Source: Omnitrophica bacterium GWA2_41_15 (GTDB lineage: Bacteria > Omnitrophota > Gorgyraeia > Gorgyraeales > Gorgyraeaceae). Taken from it: a DNA stretch of 30,382 nucleotides. Of this stretch, positions 1 through 7,164 are shown one piece after another (within the stretch, counting starts at the first letter, position 1; every line of letters begins with the position of its first letter). The notes below the pieces were generated by a model. That model had not been told where the DNA came from and searched no databases. It worked only from the letters and a program-made list of their open reading frames with translations. The stretch lies in assembly GCA_919902485.1 (NCBI GenBank), contig CAKKRB010000008.1, positions 1-30,382 on the forward strand. The letters are read 5' to 3'. Both the position numbers and the translations under genes were made by a program.

Positions 1-34
1 ACGGTGGGGGAAAAATTCAGCGGATATCATACAT
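1..34. repeat. Partial copy (right end) of dispersed hairpin element E
   Basis: These 34 bases match 513-546 with only three mismatches. Both begin ACGGTGGGGG, continue with AAAATTCAGCGG and end in ATACAT. The left part of this copy lies outside the window. It precedes the small coiled-coil gene, and the copy at 457-546 follows that gene. Confidence 0.75.
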
Positions 35-96
35 CTTTTGAAAGAATTTAGCCTCTTAGTGTGTCTTATATAGTAGAAAGGAGGCTATCCAGGGCC

Positions 97-438
97 ATGA
101 ACAAGAAAGAAAAAGGCGAAATAGCGGATCTAAGAGGAGAGCTGCGGAACACTGCGAAAGATTTAAGAGGAGAGTTGCGAAGCAGTGCGGAAGAATTAAG
201 AAGACACATGGGTGTCTTCTTTGAAGGACTGCAGTCGGAAATCAAGGTTATAGCCGAACAGCACGGTAGTATCATGACTAAACTCGAAGAGCATGATAGG
301 CGATTTGATAGAGTCGATCTGAGATTTGATAGGATCGACTTAGAGTTTAGCGCTATGAAGACAGGTTTGTTTGACACCAGCCACAGGGTAGATGACCACG
401 AAACAAGAATCAGAAAATTAGAATTAACTAAAAGATAG
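97..438 (+). CDS. Small coiled-coil protein of unknown function
   Basis: A 113-residue, strongly charged protein predicted to be almost entirely helical coiled coil. I do not recognise a named family. The N-terminal third is an 11-residue (hendecad) repeat, with DLRGELRNTAK followed by DLRGELRSSAE and a partial third unit. At DNA level this is a 33-bp tandem repeat at 127-192. A second short repeat of about seven residues (FDRVDLR, FDRIDLE) lies near the middle. There is no signal peptide or membrane segment. ATG 97 is preferred over GTG 61 because an AAAGGAGG ribosome binding site lies at 77-84, 12 bases upstream, while GTG 61 has none. The gene is flanked by direct copies of the same short repeat element (1-34 and 457-546). 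A structural or tail-fibre-like coiled coil is possible but is inference. Confidence 0.6.
   Translation: MNKKEKGEIADLRGELRNTAKDLRGELRSSAEELRRHMGVFFEGLQSEIKVIAEQHGSIMTKLEEHDRRFDRVDLRFDRIDLEFSAMKTGLFDTSHRVDDHETRIRKLELTKR
127..192 (+). repeat. 33-bp tandem repeat inside the coiled-coil gene
   Basis: Two 33-bp units (127-159 and 160-192) encode DLRGELRNTAK and DLRGELRSSAE. A degenerate third unit begins at 193. The phase of 11 residues matches a hendecad coiled coil, so the repeat is part of the protein rather than an insertion. Confidence 0.75.
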
Positions 439-456
439 TTTTTATCAACCCATTAA

Positions 457-546
457 TTCCTTAACCAATTTTGTCCCCGCTGATTCGTTTTGCATTCGCA
501 AAGCGAATCAAAACGGTGGGGGCAAAATTCAGCGGCTATTATACAT
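457..546. repeat. Dispersed hairpin element E, copy 2
   Basis: The left flank TTCCTTAACCAATTTTG (457-473) and right flank CAAAATTCAG (523-532) recur around a different stem-loop upstream of truB (19445-19493). Here the middle holds an 11-bp stem, GATTCGTTTTG (482-492) with CAAAGCGAATC (499-509) including one wobble pair, around a 6-base loop. CCCC at 476-479 can also pair with the GGGG run before the right flank. The element ends just at the epimerase start region. Confidence 0.75.
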
Positions 547-556
547 GGGAGACAAG

Positions 557-1516
557 ATGAAAGTTCTTATTACAGGCGGGGCAGGGTTTATAGGGTCGCA
601 TCTTAGCGATGAATTGATAGCAGACGGGAATGAGGTAACTATATTAGACGACCTTTCTACGGGAAGGTTTGAGAATATTGCCCATTTAGATGGAAATAAG
701 TCATTCCAATTTATAGAAGGCACTATACTTAATGAAATGCTTGTGGATAAATTAGTCGAAAGATGCGATGTGGTATATCATTTAGCCGCGGCAGTAGGAG
801 TAGATCTTGTAGTAAAGAAGCCGCTGGAATCTTTAGTTACTAATATCAAGGGAAGCGAGATTGTCCTTGATATGGCGCACAGGTATCATAAAAAAATTCT
901 TATAACATCTACATCTGAAATATACGGCAAGAATACAAACGGCCCTTTAAAGGAAGATGATGACAGGATTTTAGGCTCGCCTCTTAAAGTGAGATGGGGT
1001 TATTCTACGGCAAAGGCAGTGGATGAGATGCTGGCTTATATCTACTGGAAAGAGAAAAAAGTTCCGACTATCATAGTGAGGCTTTTTAATACAGTCGGGC
1101 CCAGGCAAACAGGCGCATACGGTATGGTTATACCCAGATTTGTGGGCCAGGCTCTTAAGAATGAGGATATGACTGTATATGGAACAGGAAAGCAGTCCAG
1201 ATGTTTCTTGCACGTCAAGGATGTTATTAAGACTCTTATTAAACTAATGAATAATAAAGATGCTGTAGGCCAGGTATTTAATATAGGTAGCCAGGAAGAG
1301 ATAACAATAGAGAACTTAGCGGAAAAAATTATAGAAATCACAAAAAGCAAATCAAAATTAGTTTACATACCATATGAAAAGGCATACGAAGAAGGCTTTG
1401 AAGATATGCAAAGACGTGTGCCTGATACCACCAAGGTCAAAAATTTAACAGGCTTCAAGCCTACCATAGATTTAGAAGGTACTATAAAAAGTGTAGTAGA
1501 ATATTATAAAAGATAA
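557..1516 (+). CDS. NAD-dependent nucleotide-sugar epimerase/dehydratase (extended SDR)
   Basis: Converts a nucleotide-activated sugar (4-epimerase or 4,6-dehydratase type chemistry) in the cytoplasm; the substrate cannot be fixed from sequence. The Rossmann motif GGAGFIG is at residues 7-13. The SDR catalytic elements are the T/S pair in TSTSEIYG (about 117-124) and Tyr149-x-x-x-Lys153 in YSTAK. The 319-residue length is normal for the family. I choose ATG 557 over the in-frame ATG 545 because GGGAG at 547-551 then gives a good ribosome binding site and the Rossmann strand starts at residue 2. The stop is two bases before the next ATG, so the gene is co-transcribed with the WecA-like fusion and probably supplies sugars to the same glycan pathway. 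UDP-glucose 4-epimerase, UDP-glucuronate decarboxylase and GDP-mannose dehydratase relatives are all possible. Confidence 0.85.
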   Translation: MKVLITGGAGFIGSHLSDELIADGNEVTILDDLSTGRFENIAHLDGNKSFQFIEGTILNEMLVDKLVERCDVVYHLAAAVGVDLVVKKPLESLVTNIKGSEIVLDMAHRYHKKILITSTSEIYGKNTNGPLKEDDDRILGSPLKVRWGYSTAKAVDEMLAYIYWKEKKVPTIIVRLFNTVGPRQTGAYGMVIPRFVGQALKNEDMTVYGTGKQSRCFLHVKDVIKTLIKLMNNKDAVGQVFNIGSQEEITIENLAEKIIEITKSKSKLVYIPYEKAYEEGFEDMQRRVPDTTKVKNLTGFKPTIDLEGTIKSVVEYYKR

Positions 1517-1518
1517 CC

Positions 1519-3297
1519 ATGCTTAAGACCTACCTGATACCATTCTTATTATCTTTCAGTTTATCTATTATTCTCACTCCTATAGTGAGAAAGATAGCTA
1601 TATTAAAAGGCCATATCGCAGAACCCAGGGAAGACAGGTGGAATAAGAATCCCACGGCGCTTTTCGGGGGGATAGCTATATTCCTGAGTTTTATTATCCC
1701 ATACGCTCTTTTTGTAAAGTTTGATATACAGGCCCTGGGTATTATGCTGGCAGGATGTTTTATTTTCGGCGTAGGTATATTTGATGATGTATTTCATATA
1801 AAGCCCTACACAAAGCTTCTTGCGCAGATAGTGGTGGCAGCTTTACTTGTAAATTTCGGCATAAAGATCAATATAATACCATATCATCTCATAAGCATAC
1901 CTCTTACAATATTATGGATTGTTGGTATTGTGAATTCATTTAATCTTCTGGACAACATGGACGGTCTTTCAGGAGGGATAGGGGCTATAGTAGGAATTGT
2001 CTTATTCGTATTTTCTATTTTAAATGGAAACCTTGAAGTGGGACTGCCTGCTTTGATTCTTGCCGGAAGCCTTTTAGGATTCTTAAGATATAATTTTAAT
2101 CCAGCTAAGATTTTCATGGGAGACTCAGGAAGCATGTTTATAGGTTTTATGCTTGGAGCTATTGCTTTGCAGGGAACATGGAAAGAATCAGCTCATTTAA
2201 TGATGGTGCTTCTCATACCGTTACTTATCCTGGCAGTGCCCATATTTGACACCATGTTTGTAACTTTAATGAGGAGTATTAATTCACGTAAAGTTTTCCA
2301 GGGAGGTAAAGATCATATATCTCACAGGATGGTGGTGCTGGGGCTTTCAGAGAGAAAAACTGTAACAGCCCTGTATTTTATAAGCCTGGTTTTCGGGTCT
2401 ATCAGTATTCTTTCCATGTTTGTAAGTCCAACTGTAACTATTATTCTTATGCTTTTAACGGTCATAAGCCTTGTATATTTCGGCTTATTTTTAAGCAAAG
2501 TAAAGGTTTATGGAGAAGGGGAAATCGGTGCACTCAAGAAGAAAAACGGGAATGTAGTCCTGAATAATATGCTTCTTTATAAAAGAAGGATTCTGGAAGT
2601 GGGGGTGGATTTTATTTTGATATGTCTGGCATATATCGCGGCAAATCTTTTAAGATATGAAGGAGTTTTATCAATAGACAGCCAGAATCTTATAGTTCGT
2701 TCTCTGCCTTTAATATTGATTATTAAATTCCTTGTATTTTTCAAGTTCGGGCTTTACAGGGGCATATGGAGGTATGTGAGCGTTTCGGATCTTGTAAATA
2801 TTTTTAAAGCAGTATCTTTCGCGTCCATAGCTTCTGCGTTAGTAGTGCTTTTTATATGGCGTTTTCAGGGATTTTCAAGGGCTGTTTTTATAATAGACTG
2901 GCTGTTACTTTTTCTTTTTGTATCAGGTTCAAGGGTTTTGGAGAGGGTATATAAAGAAATATTTGACCAGGCAAGCCTTAACGGCAAAAAAGTTCTTATT
3001 TACGGCGCAGGCGACGCTGGAGAGTTTATCTTAAGGGAGATGAGAAATAACAGGGTATTGCATTATGATCCTGTAGGGTTTCTGGATGACGATGAAGACA
3101 AGATAGGCAGGCGTATCCATGGAGTGGCTGTTCTTGGAACCAAAAAAGACATTGGAAAGATCCTGAAAACCAGGGAAATAGACGAACTTATCATAGCCAT
3201 ACCAGGAATATCAAAGCATATCATGGAAGAAGTCATTGCCGCATGCAATAGCCTTGACGTAAAGTGTAAAAAGATATCAGATATCCTTCCTAAATGA
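1519..3297 (+). CDS. Fusion: WecA-like sugar-phosphate transferase with FlaA1/CapD N-terminal region
   Basis: The N-terminal part (about 1-345) is a multi-pass member of the MraY/WecA family. These enzymes move a HexNAc-1-phosphate from UDP to undecaprenyl phosphate to start a surface glycan. Visible motifs are an Asp pair in FGVGIFDD, DNMDGLSGG (D145 onward), FMGDSGSMF and the HISHRMVVLGLSERKT loop. After a linker, residues of about 355-470 form another membrane block beginning RRILEVGVDFILICLAYIAA. A Rossmann-like CoA_binding_3 domain follows, with IYGAGDAGE near 494-502. This second half looks like the front of a FlaA1/CapD/WbpM polytopic epimerase. The protein stops at 592 residues, before the SDR catalytic domain that normally follows. 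The reading frame is open throughout, so it is a real fusion. It converges on the DUF4254 gene, whose stop abuts this one. Confidence 0.85.
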   Translation: MLKTYLIPFLLSFSLSIILTPIVRKIAILKGHIAEPREDRWNKNPTALFGGIAIFLSFIIPYALFVKFDIQALGIMLAGCFIFGVGIFDDVFHIKPYTKLLAQIVVAALLVNFGIKINIIPYHLISIPLTILWIVGIVNSFNLLDNMDGLSGGIGAIVGIVLFVFSILNGNLEVGLPALILAGSLLGFLRYNFNPAKIFMGDSGSMFIGFMLGAIALQGTWKESAHLMMVLLIPLLILAVPIFDTMFVTLMRSINSRKVFQGGKDHISHRMVVLGLSERKTVTALYFISLVFGSISILSMFVSPTVTIILMLLTVISLVYFGLFLSKVKVYGEGEIGALKKKNGNVVLNNMLLYKRRILEVGVDFILICLAYIAANLLRYEGVLSIDSQNLIVRSLPLILIIKFLVFFKFGLYRGIWRYVSVSDLVNIFKAVSFASIASALVVLFIWRFQGFSRAVFIIDWLLLFLFVSGSRVLERVYKEIFDQASLNGKKVLIYGAGDAGEFILREMRNNRVLHYDPVGFLDDDEDKIGRRIHGVAVLGTKKDIGKILKTREIDELIIAIPGISKHIMEEVIAACNSLDVKCKKISDILPK

Positions 3298-3891
3298 TTA
3301 TTTACGCAGAGCTGGGTTTAAGGCAGGGTCGTTATACATCTTGTGTTGCTTGTAAGATTTAATCTTTTTCCTTCCGGAATAAATATCATCCATTAATTCT
3401 TTCAGGCATTTAAGAAGGTCTTCAGATTTTTCCTGGACCTGCTCGAGCATTTTAGAGCATTTTTCTATGTGGGCTATGTCAATGTCTTTGCGGTTAATTT
3501 CTTTTTTTAAATTATAGGCCCTGAGAGCGAGTATTGTTAATCTGTCATAAAGGCTTCCTGGGTTTTCAGAATTCATAGGAAGGGTCTGGTCTATAACCCG
3601 TAGGGGACGATCGCGATCGTCCCCTACAATATCCTTTACGATAAGGTTATCTATGGCATCTATAAGGTCATTTCTTTTCTGGTTTTCTTTATCTATTTTT
3701 CTTTTTAAGTCAGCTATACAGCTGTCAGGCACATCTTTACGCCTTACCTCGTCTTCATAGCCCCAGAGCGTAAAATTCGCAACCAATAGGTCTATTATAG
3801 TCTTTTCAATAGGTGTAGAGCCTGTATTTTTAAAGTCTTTATTATACAGGTCTTCCACAAGGGTATTTATAGATTTAAGCCACTTTTCCAT
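3298..3891 (-). CDS. DUF4254-family protein with an in-frame palindrome insertion
   Basis: A 197-residue, mostly helical cytoplasmic protein. The block MNSENPGSLYDRLTILALRA (106-125) matches my recollection of the DUF4254 signature, in which a conserved N-S-E-x-P-G-S is followed by an I/L-x-D-R-L-S/T-I-L helix. DUF4254 proteins are often encoded near lipopolysaccharide glycosyltransferases, and here a GT9 gene is divergently adjacent. The molecular function is not known to me. Residues 89-98 (VGDDRDRPLR) are encoded exactly by a 28-bp perfect palindrome (3600-3627), which looks like an insertion in a variable loop just before the conserved block. It is the only minus-strand gene in the window. 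There is no obvious ribosome binding site, but TATAAT on the minus strand lies about 10 bases upstream of the ATG, consistent with a very short leader. Confidence 0.7.
   Translation of the reverse strand: MEKWLKSINTLVEDLYNKDFKNTGSTPIEKTIIDLLVANFTLWGYEDEVRRKDVPDSCIADLKRKIDKENQKRNDLIDAIDNLIVKDIVGDDRDRPLRVIDQTLPMNSENPGSLYDRLTILALRAYNLKKEINRKDIDIAHIEKCSKMLEQVQEKSEDLLKCLKELMDDIYSGRKKIKSYKQHKMYNDPALNPALRK
3600..3627. repeat. GTAG palindrome inside the DUF4254 gene
   Basis: A 28-bp perfect palindrome with left arm GTAGGGGACGATCG and the exact reverse complement as right arm. It matches the intergenic palindrome at 29096-29123 except for one symmetric A/T to G/C change in each arm, which preserves pairing. 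It is read in frame as residues 89-98 of the minus-strand protein. Confidence 0.9.
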
Positions 3892-3943
3892 AGCTAAAAT
3901 ATTATATCATATTTTTATTTTTTATGGTATATTATAAACTTAA
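3892..3943. promoter_or_regulatory. Divergent, very AT-rich promoter region (tentative)
   Basis: The 52 bases between the divergent DUF4254 and GT9 genes are almost entirely A and T. On the minus strand, TATAAT (complement of 3901-3906) lies about 10 bases before the DUF4254 ATG. On the plus strand, TATATT/TATAAA-like hexamers lie just before ATG 3944. No convincing -35 box or ribosome binding site is visible on either side. Promoter activity is inferred mainly from the divergent layout. Confidence 0.35.
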
Positions 3944-5023
3944 ATGAGAAAGAATATTCTGATTATAAATCCATTCGGCATAGGGGATGTTCTGTTTTCA
4001 ACAGTACTAGTAAAGCAATTAAGAAAAGATAACCCCAATAGTTATATAGCGTATATATGTAACCTGAAAGTAAAAGATATTCTGGTTACCAATCCTGATA
4101 TCAATGAAGTCCTTGTATTTGAGCGCGATGAATACAGAAATGAATGGAAAAAATCAAAGATTAAAGGCATAAAAAAGTTTTTAGAGTTCTGGAGAGAGGT
4201 AAAAAAGAAAAAATTTGATATAGTATTTGATCTTTCACTTGGCAAGGAATATGCGTTTTTCTGCTGGAGAGCAGGGATAAAAGATAGAAGAGGGTTTGAC
4301 TATAAAGGCAGAGGCAGATTTTTAAACCATAAGCTCCTGTTCGATGGTTTTAACGACAAGCCTGTCGCAGAATATTACTTGGATTTACTTAAGGAACCCC
4401 AGAGGTGGCCGGAGGCCTCCTCTGGGGTTGAGGTGGTTAAAACAGTTTTAGTTACAACTGATTCGGATAAAGCCTATATAGACAATTTTTTAAACCAATC
4501 CGGCATTAAAAACGAAGATATTCTGATCGGCATTGCCCCTGGCGGAGGCATGAGTTTCGGGAAAGAAAAACAGGGCAGGAAAAGATGGTCTGGGAAAAAA
4601 TTTGCAGAGCTTTCAGATAAAATAATTGGAAGATATAATGCTAAGATTGTTCTTATATGGGGGCCAGGAGAAGAAGATCTTGTAAAAGAAATAATGGATA
4701 ACATGAAGTCAAGGCCAATAGTAGCTCCCAAGACAACCATAAGAGAAACAGCGGCTTTGATGAAAAAATGCAGATTAGTTATATCCAATGACGGCGGTAT
4801 GCTGCAAATAGCCGTAAGTCAGGGTGTTAACACAATATCGATATTTGGGCCTACGGATGATAAAGTCTATGGCCCATATCCAAGAGGCGAGAAAAATACA
4901 GTGATAATTTCAGATGCAGATTGCAGGCCGTGCTATAAAAAGTTTAAATTGCCTGAATGTGGGCATAAAAAATGCTTAGAAGATATTTCCGTGGATGATG
5001 TATTAGGAAATATAAAACTGTAG
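3944..5023 (+). CDS. Glycosyltransferase family 9 (heptosyltransferase-like)
   Basis: Transfers a sugar, classically ADP-heptose, to a lipid-linked acceptor at the inner face of the cytoplasmic membrane during lipopolysaccharide core assembly. The N-terminus (NPFGIGDVLFSTVLVKQLRK) carries the family's GxGD motif at residues 12-15. The C-terminal nucleotide-sugar half has GIAPGGG, VLIWGPGEE and SNDGG (281-285). Relatives usually have SNDTGPMH at the last site, so the second half of that motif is changed here. A 35-bp imperfect palindrome (4395-4429) encodes residues 151-162 and looks like an in-frame insertion in the linker between the two Rossmann halves. The TAG stop lies in the GTAG foot of the next palindrome (5018-5047). 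It is the first gene of the long glycan operon. The sugar donor is not proven. Confidence 0.8.
   Translation: MRKNILIINPFGIGDVLFSTVLVKQLRKDNPNSYIAYICNLKVKDILVTNPDINEVLVFERDEYRNEWKKSKIKGIKKFLEFWREVKKKKFDIVFDLSLGKEYAFFCWRAGIKDRRGFDYKGRGRFLNHKLLFDGFNDKPVAEYYLDLLKEPQRWPEASSGVEVVKTVLVTTDSDKAYIDNFLNQSGIKNEDILIGIAPGGGMSFGKEKQGRKRWSGKKFAELSDKIIGRYNAKIVLIWGPGEEDLVKEIMDNMKSRPIVAPKTTIRETAALMKKCRLVISNDGGMLQIAVSQGVNTISIFGPTDDKVYGPYPRGEKNTVIISDADCRPCYKKFKLPECGHKKCLEDISVDDVLGNIKL
4395..4429. repeat. In-frame palindrome, family H copy 1 (in GT9)
   Basis: The left arm AACCCCAGAGG (4395-4405) pairs with CCTCTGGGGTT (4419-4429). After one T-T mismatch four more pairs follow (GGCC with GGCC), leaving a 3-base loop. 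The same layout, with the same AGGTGG and CCTCCT inner blocks, recurs at 6685-6721 inside the RmlD-like gene. Confidence 0.8.
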
Positions 5024-5047
5024 GGCAGGTTTAAACCTGCCCTACAG
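5018..5047. repeat. GTAG palindrome, family A copy 1
   Basis: A perfect 30-bp palindrome with left arm CTGTAGGGCAGGTTT. Its core is identical to 17392-17419. Its TAG (5021-5023) is the stop codon of the GT9 gene. No T-run follows, so a simple intrinsic terminator is unlikely. Confidence 0.9.
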
Positions 5048-5058
5048 CTCGCTTGTTT

Positions 5059-5096
5059 CCCTCTCCCGTTTATGGGAGAGGGTTAGGGTGAGGGAG
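5059..5096. repeat. Repeat F: CCCTCTCCC hairpin with GGGTGAGGG tail
   Basis: CCCTCTCCC (5059-5067) pairs with GGGAGAGGG (5074-5082) around a 6-base loop, followed by TTAGGGTGAGGGAGG. This hairpin-plus-tail resembles a short repeat that I recall from many bacterial genomes. The tail's GGGAGG (5091-5096) lies five bases before ATG 5102 and so serves as that gene's ribosome binding site. Confidence 0.75.
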
Positions 5097-5101
5097 GAAT
5101 C

Positions 5102-6205
5102 ATGAAAGTCGATATTTTTACTCTTAAAAAACAATACGAGAACCTTAAAGGCGAACTAAGAGGCCCTATTGAAAATGTTATGTCTTCAGGCGCTTTTATT
5201 CTTGGAGAAGACGTGGGGTTTTTTGAAAAGGAATTCGCGGAATATTGCGGGGTTAAATATGGTATAGGCGTGAATTCCGGAACCGACGCTTTATTTCTGG
5301 CTTGCCTTGCCTGTGGAATAGGAAAGGATGATGAGGTAATAACCCCGGCTTATACTTATATAGCTACGAGTCTTGGAATTTCGATGGCAGGCGCAAAACC
5401 AGTTTTTGTGGATACAGAAGAAAAAACTTATAGCATAGATGTTTCAAAAATAGAAAAAGCTATTACTAAAAAGACAAAAGCTATTCTTTTAGTTCATCTC
5501 TACGGCCATCCTGCTGATATGGATCCAGTAATACAGATTTCCCAAAAGTATAAACTGAAAGTCATAGAAGACTGTGCCCAGGCGCACGGCGCGCTTTATA
5601 AAAATAAAAAGGTGGGTAGCTTTAGAGACGCAGCATGTTTTTCATTTTACCCAACCAAGAATTTAGGGGCATTTGGCGATGCCGGCATGGTGTTGACTAA
5701 TTCGGAAGAAATAAAGGATAAGATGGTTCTTCTGCATGATTACGGCCGCAAAGGTAGATACGAAAACATAATAAAAGGTTATAATTCCAGGCTTGATACG
5801 CTCCAGGCAGCGATACTCCGCGTAAAGCTTAAACATCTGGATAAATGGAATGAAAAGCGCAGGAAAAACGCCAGCCTGTACACCAAATTATTTAGAGAAG
5901 CAAAGCTTGATATAGTTCTTCCTTATGAAGCGGAATACGCGAAACATGTTTACCACCAATATACAGTCAGGGTTAAAAATAGAAAAGATGTAATGGAAAA
6001 ATTAGCCAATGAAGGTGTGAGAACGCTGATTCACTATCCAATACCCGTGCATCTTCAGGAATGTTATAAAGAACTAAAGCATAAAAAAGGAGATTTTCCT
6101 ATAGCAGAAAAATGCTGCGAGGAGATTATGAGCCTTCCTATGTATCCGGAACTTACAGAAGAAGAAATCAGGTACGTTGTAAATACTTTTAGTAAAATAA
6201 TATGA
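5102..6205 (+). CDS. DegT/DnrJ/EryC1/StrS-family sugar aminotransferase
   Basis: A PLP-dependent enzyme that aminates a keto-sugar nucleotide to an amino sugar for glycan synthesis. The fold is a complete 367-residue type I aminotransferase. The cofactor-binding NSGTDALFLA is at about 60-69, VIEDCAQAHGA carries the Asp that contacts the pyridine, and the Schiff-base Lys186 is in FSFYPTKNLG. The C-terminal YHQYTVRV and HYPIPVHLQ blocks are typical of the family. The ribosome binding site comes from the tail of repeat F. The gene overlaps the RmlD-like gene by 4 bp (ATGA), so the two are translationally coupled. A second, divergent family member is encoded two genes on, suggesting two different amino-sugar steps. 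The exact substrate (for example a UDP-4-keto-6-deoxy or 3-keto sugar) cannot be decided. Confidence 0.88.
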   Translation: MKVDIFTLKKQYENLKGELRGPIENVMSSGAFILGEDVGFFEKEFAEYCGVKYGIGVNSGTDALFLACLACGIGKDDEVITPAYTYIATSLGISMAGAKPVFVDTEEKTYSIDVSKIEKAITKKTKAILLVHLYGHPADMDPVIQISQKYKLKVIEDCAQAHGALYKNKKVGSFRDAACFSFYPTKNLGAFGDAGMVLTNSEEIKDKMVLLHDYGRKGRYENIIKGYNSRLDTLQAAILRVKLKHLDKWNEKRRKNASLYTKLFREAKLDIVLPYEAEYAKHVYHQYTVRVKNRKDVMEKLANEGVRTLIHYPIPVHLQECYKELKHKKGDFPIAEKCCEEIMSLPMYPELTEEEIRYVVNTFSKII

Positions 6206-7125
6206 AACTTTTGATTATAGGCGCTTCCGGGGTTTTGGGAAGCAGATTACATAACGACGCAATAAAGAAGAAATGGAATGTTCTAGGAACGTATTGTTCT
6301 CATGAGCGCGTTGGCCTGTCTTATTTGGATGTAAGAGATAAAAATAGTCTTGAGAAGGTATTTAATTTTTTTAAACCGGAAGTTGTAGTCATGGCTGGCG
6401 GTATAACAGATGTGGATTTATGCACATTGAAGCCGAAACTAGCAGAGGATGTAAACATAAAAGGCACATTAAATATGGTAAAAGAAATAAAAGAATATGG
6501 TTCCAAACTGGTTTATGTGTCCACTGATTACATATTTGACGGCGAAAATGGGCCATATAAAGAAAATAATAAGCCGAATCCAATAAACATATACGGCAAG
6601 ACAAAACTGGAAGCAGAAAATATCATTAGAAGCAAATTAAAAGATAATCTTATTGTCCGTACTGCTCAACTTTACGGAGCATTACACCTGCGAGGTGGGC
6701 AGAATGCCCTCCTCGCAGGTGGTGAGGTTAAAGTGGTTCAAACCAATAATTTCACAATAAAAATAATCCACAATATGCAGAATAATAAAAAGGTTTACGC
6801 CGCAGATGATTTGTATTCCACTCCTACTTATTCTGGATCATTGTCAGATATATTGATAAAGTTGATAGAAAAAAACTCCGAGGGCATTTATCACGGAGCA
6901 GGAGCTGAATTTTTAAGCCGTTATGATTATGTCAATAAAATTGCAGACATGTTTGAGCTCGATAAAGGTTTAATACAAAGAGTTAAATTAAAGGACTTGA
7001 AACTAAAAGCAAAGAGGCCCAGAAAAGGCGGGTTGAAAATAGATAAGATATGCAGCATAGTGGAAATAAAAGTAAATAATGTAGATTATTATTTAAAACT
7101 GTTAAAAACCGACATAACCTCGTAG
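6202..7125 (+). CDS. RmlD-like dTDP-4-dehydrorhamnose reductase family protein
   Basis: An extended short-chain reductase of the RmlD substrate-binding family, expected to reduce a 4-keto-deoxysugar nucleotide with NAD(P)H. It shows IIGASGVLGSRL at the N-terminus, VYVSTDYIFDG, and catalytic Tyr131-x-x-x-Lys135 in IYGKTKLEAE. The VRTAQLYG strand follows, and the end of the fold is present (307 residues). Residues 162-174 are encoded by a 37-bp imperfect palindrome (6685-6721) that interrupts the segment after LYG, where relatives continue directly into the substrate-binding loop. The stop codon TAG (7123-7125) lies inside the 38-bp palindrome at 7116-7153. Whether rhamnose is the product is uncertain because rmlA, rmlB and rmlC are not in this window. 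Confidence 0.8.
   Translation: MKLLIIGASGVLGSRLHNDAIKKKWNVLGTYCSHERVGLSYLDVRDKNSLEKVFNFFKPEVVVMAGGITDVDLCTLKPKLAEDVNIKGTLNMVKEIKEYGSKLVYVSTDYIFDGENGPYKENNKPNPINIYGKTKLEAENIIRSKLKDNLIVRTAQLYGALHLRGGQNALLAGGEVKVVQTNNFTIKIIHNMQNNKKVYAADDLYSTPTYSGSLSDILIKLIEKNSEGIYHGAGAEFLSRYDYVNKIADMFELDKGLIQRVKLKDLKLKAKRPRKGGLKIDKICSIVEIKVNNVDYYLKLLKTDITS
6685..6721. repeat. In-frame palindrome, family H copy 2 (in RmlD-like gene)
   Basis: CACCTGCGAGG (6685-6695) pairs with CCTCGCAGGTG (6711-6721). A T-T mismatch and four more pairs (GGGC with GCCC) follow, around a 5-base loop. It matches 4395-4429 in stem length, mismatch position and the GAGGTGG/CCTCCTC inner blocks, while its outer arms differ with pairing kept. 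Confidence 0.8.
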
Positions 7126-7153
7126 GTGACCCTTAAGGGTCACCTACGAGGTT
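7116..7153. repeat. GTAG palindrome, family C copy 1
   Basis: A perfect 38-bp palindrome with left arm AACCTCGTAGGTGACCCTT. It is related to 26483-26522 by paired changes in both arms. It contains the stop codon of the RmlD-like gene, and the ribosome binding site GGGAGG of the next gene starts one base beyond it. Confidence 0.92.
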
Positions 7154-7164
7154 GGGAGGGTGTC

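Noticed and set aside
5018..5082. Double hairpin after GT9 as an intrinsic terminator
   Set aside because: No T-run follows either stem, and the next gene of the same operon starts 20 bases on.
7126..7164. Upstream extension of the second aminotransferase to GTG 7126
   Set aside because: The extra 13 residues are translated palindrome, and a good ribosome binding site lies between this GTG and ATG 7165.
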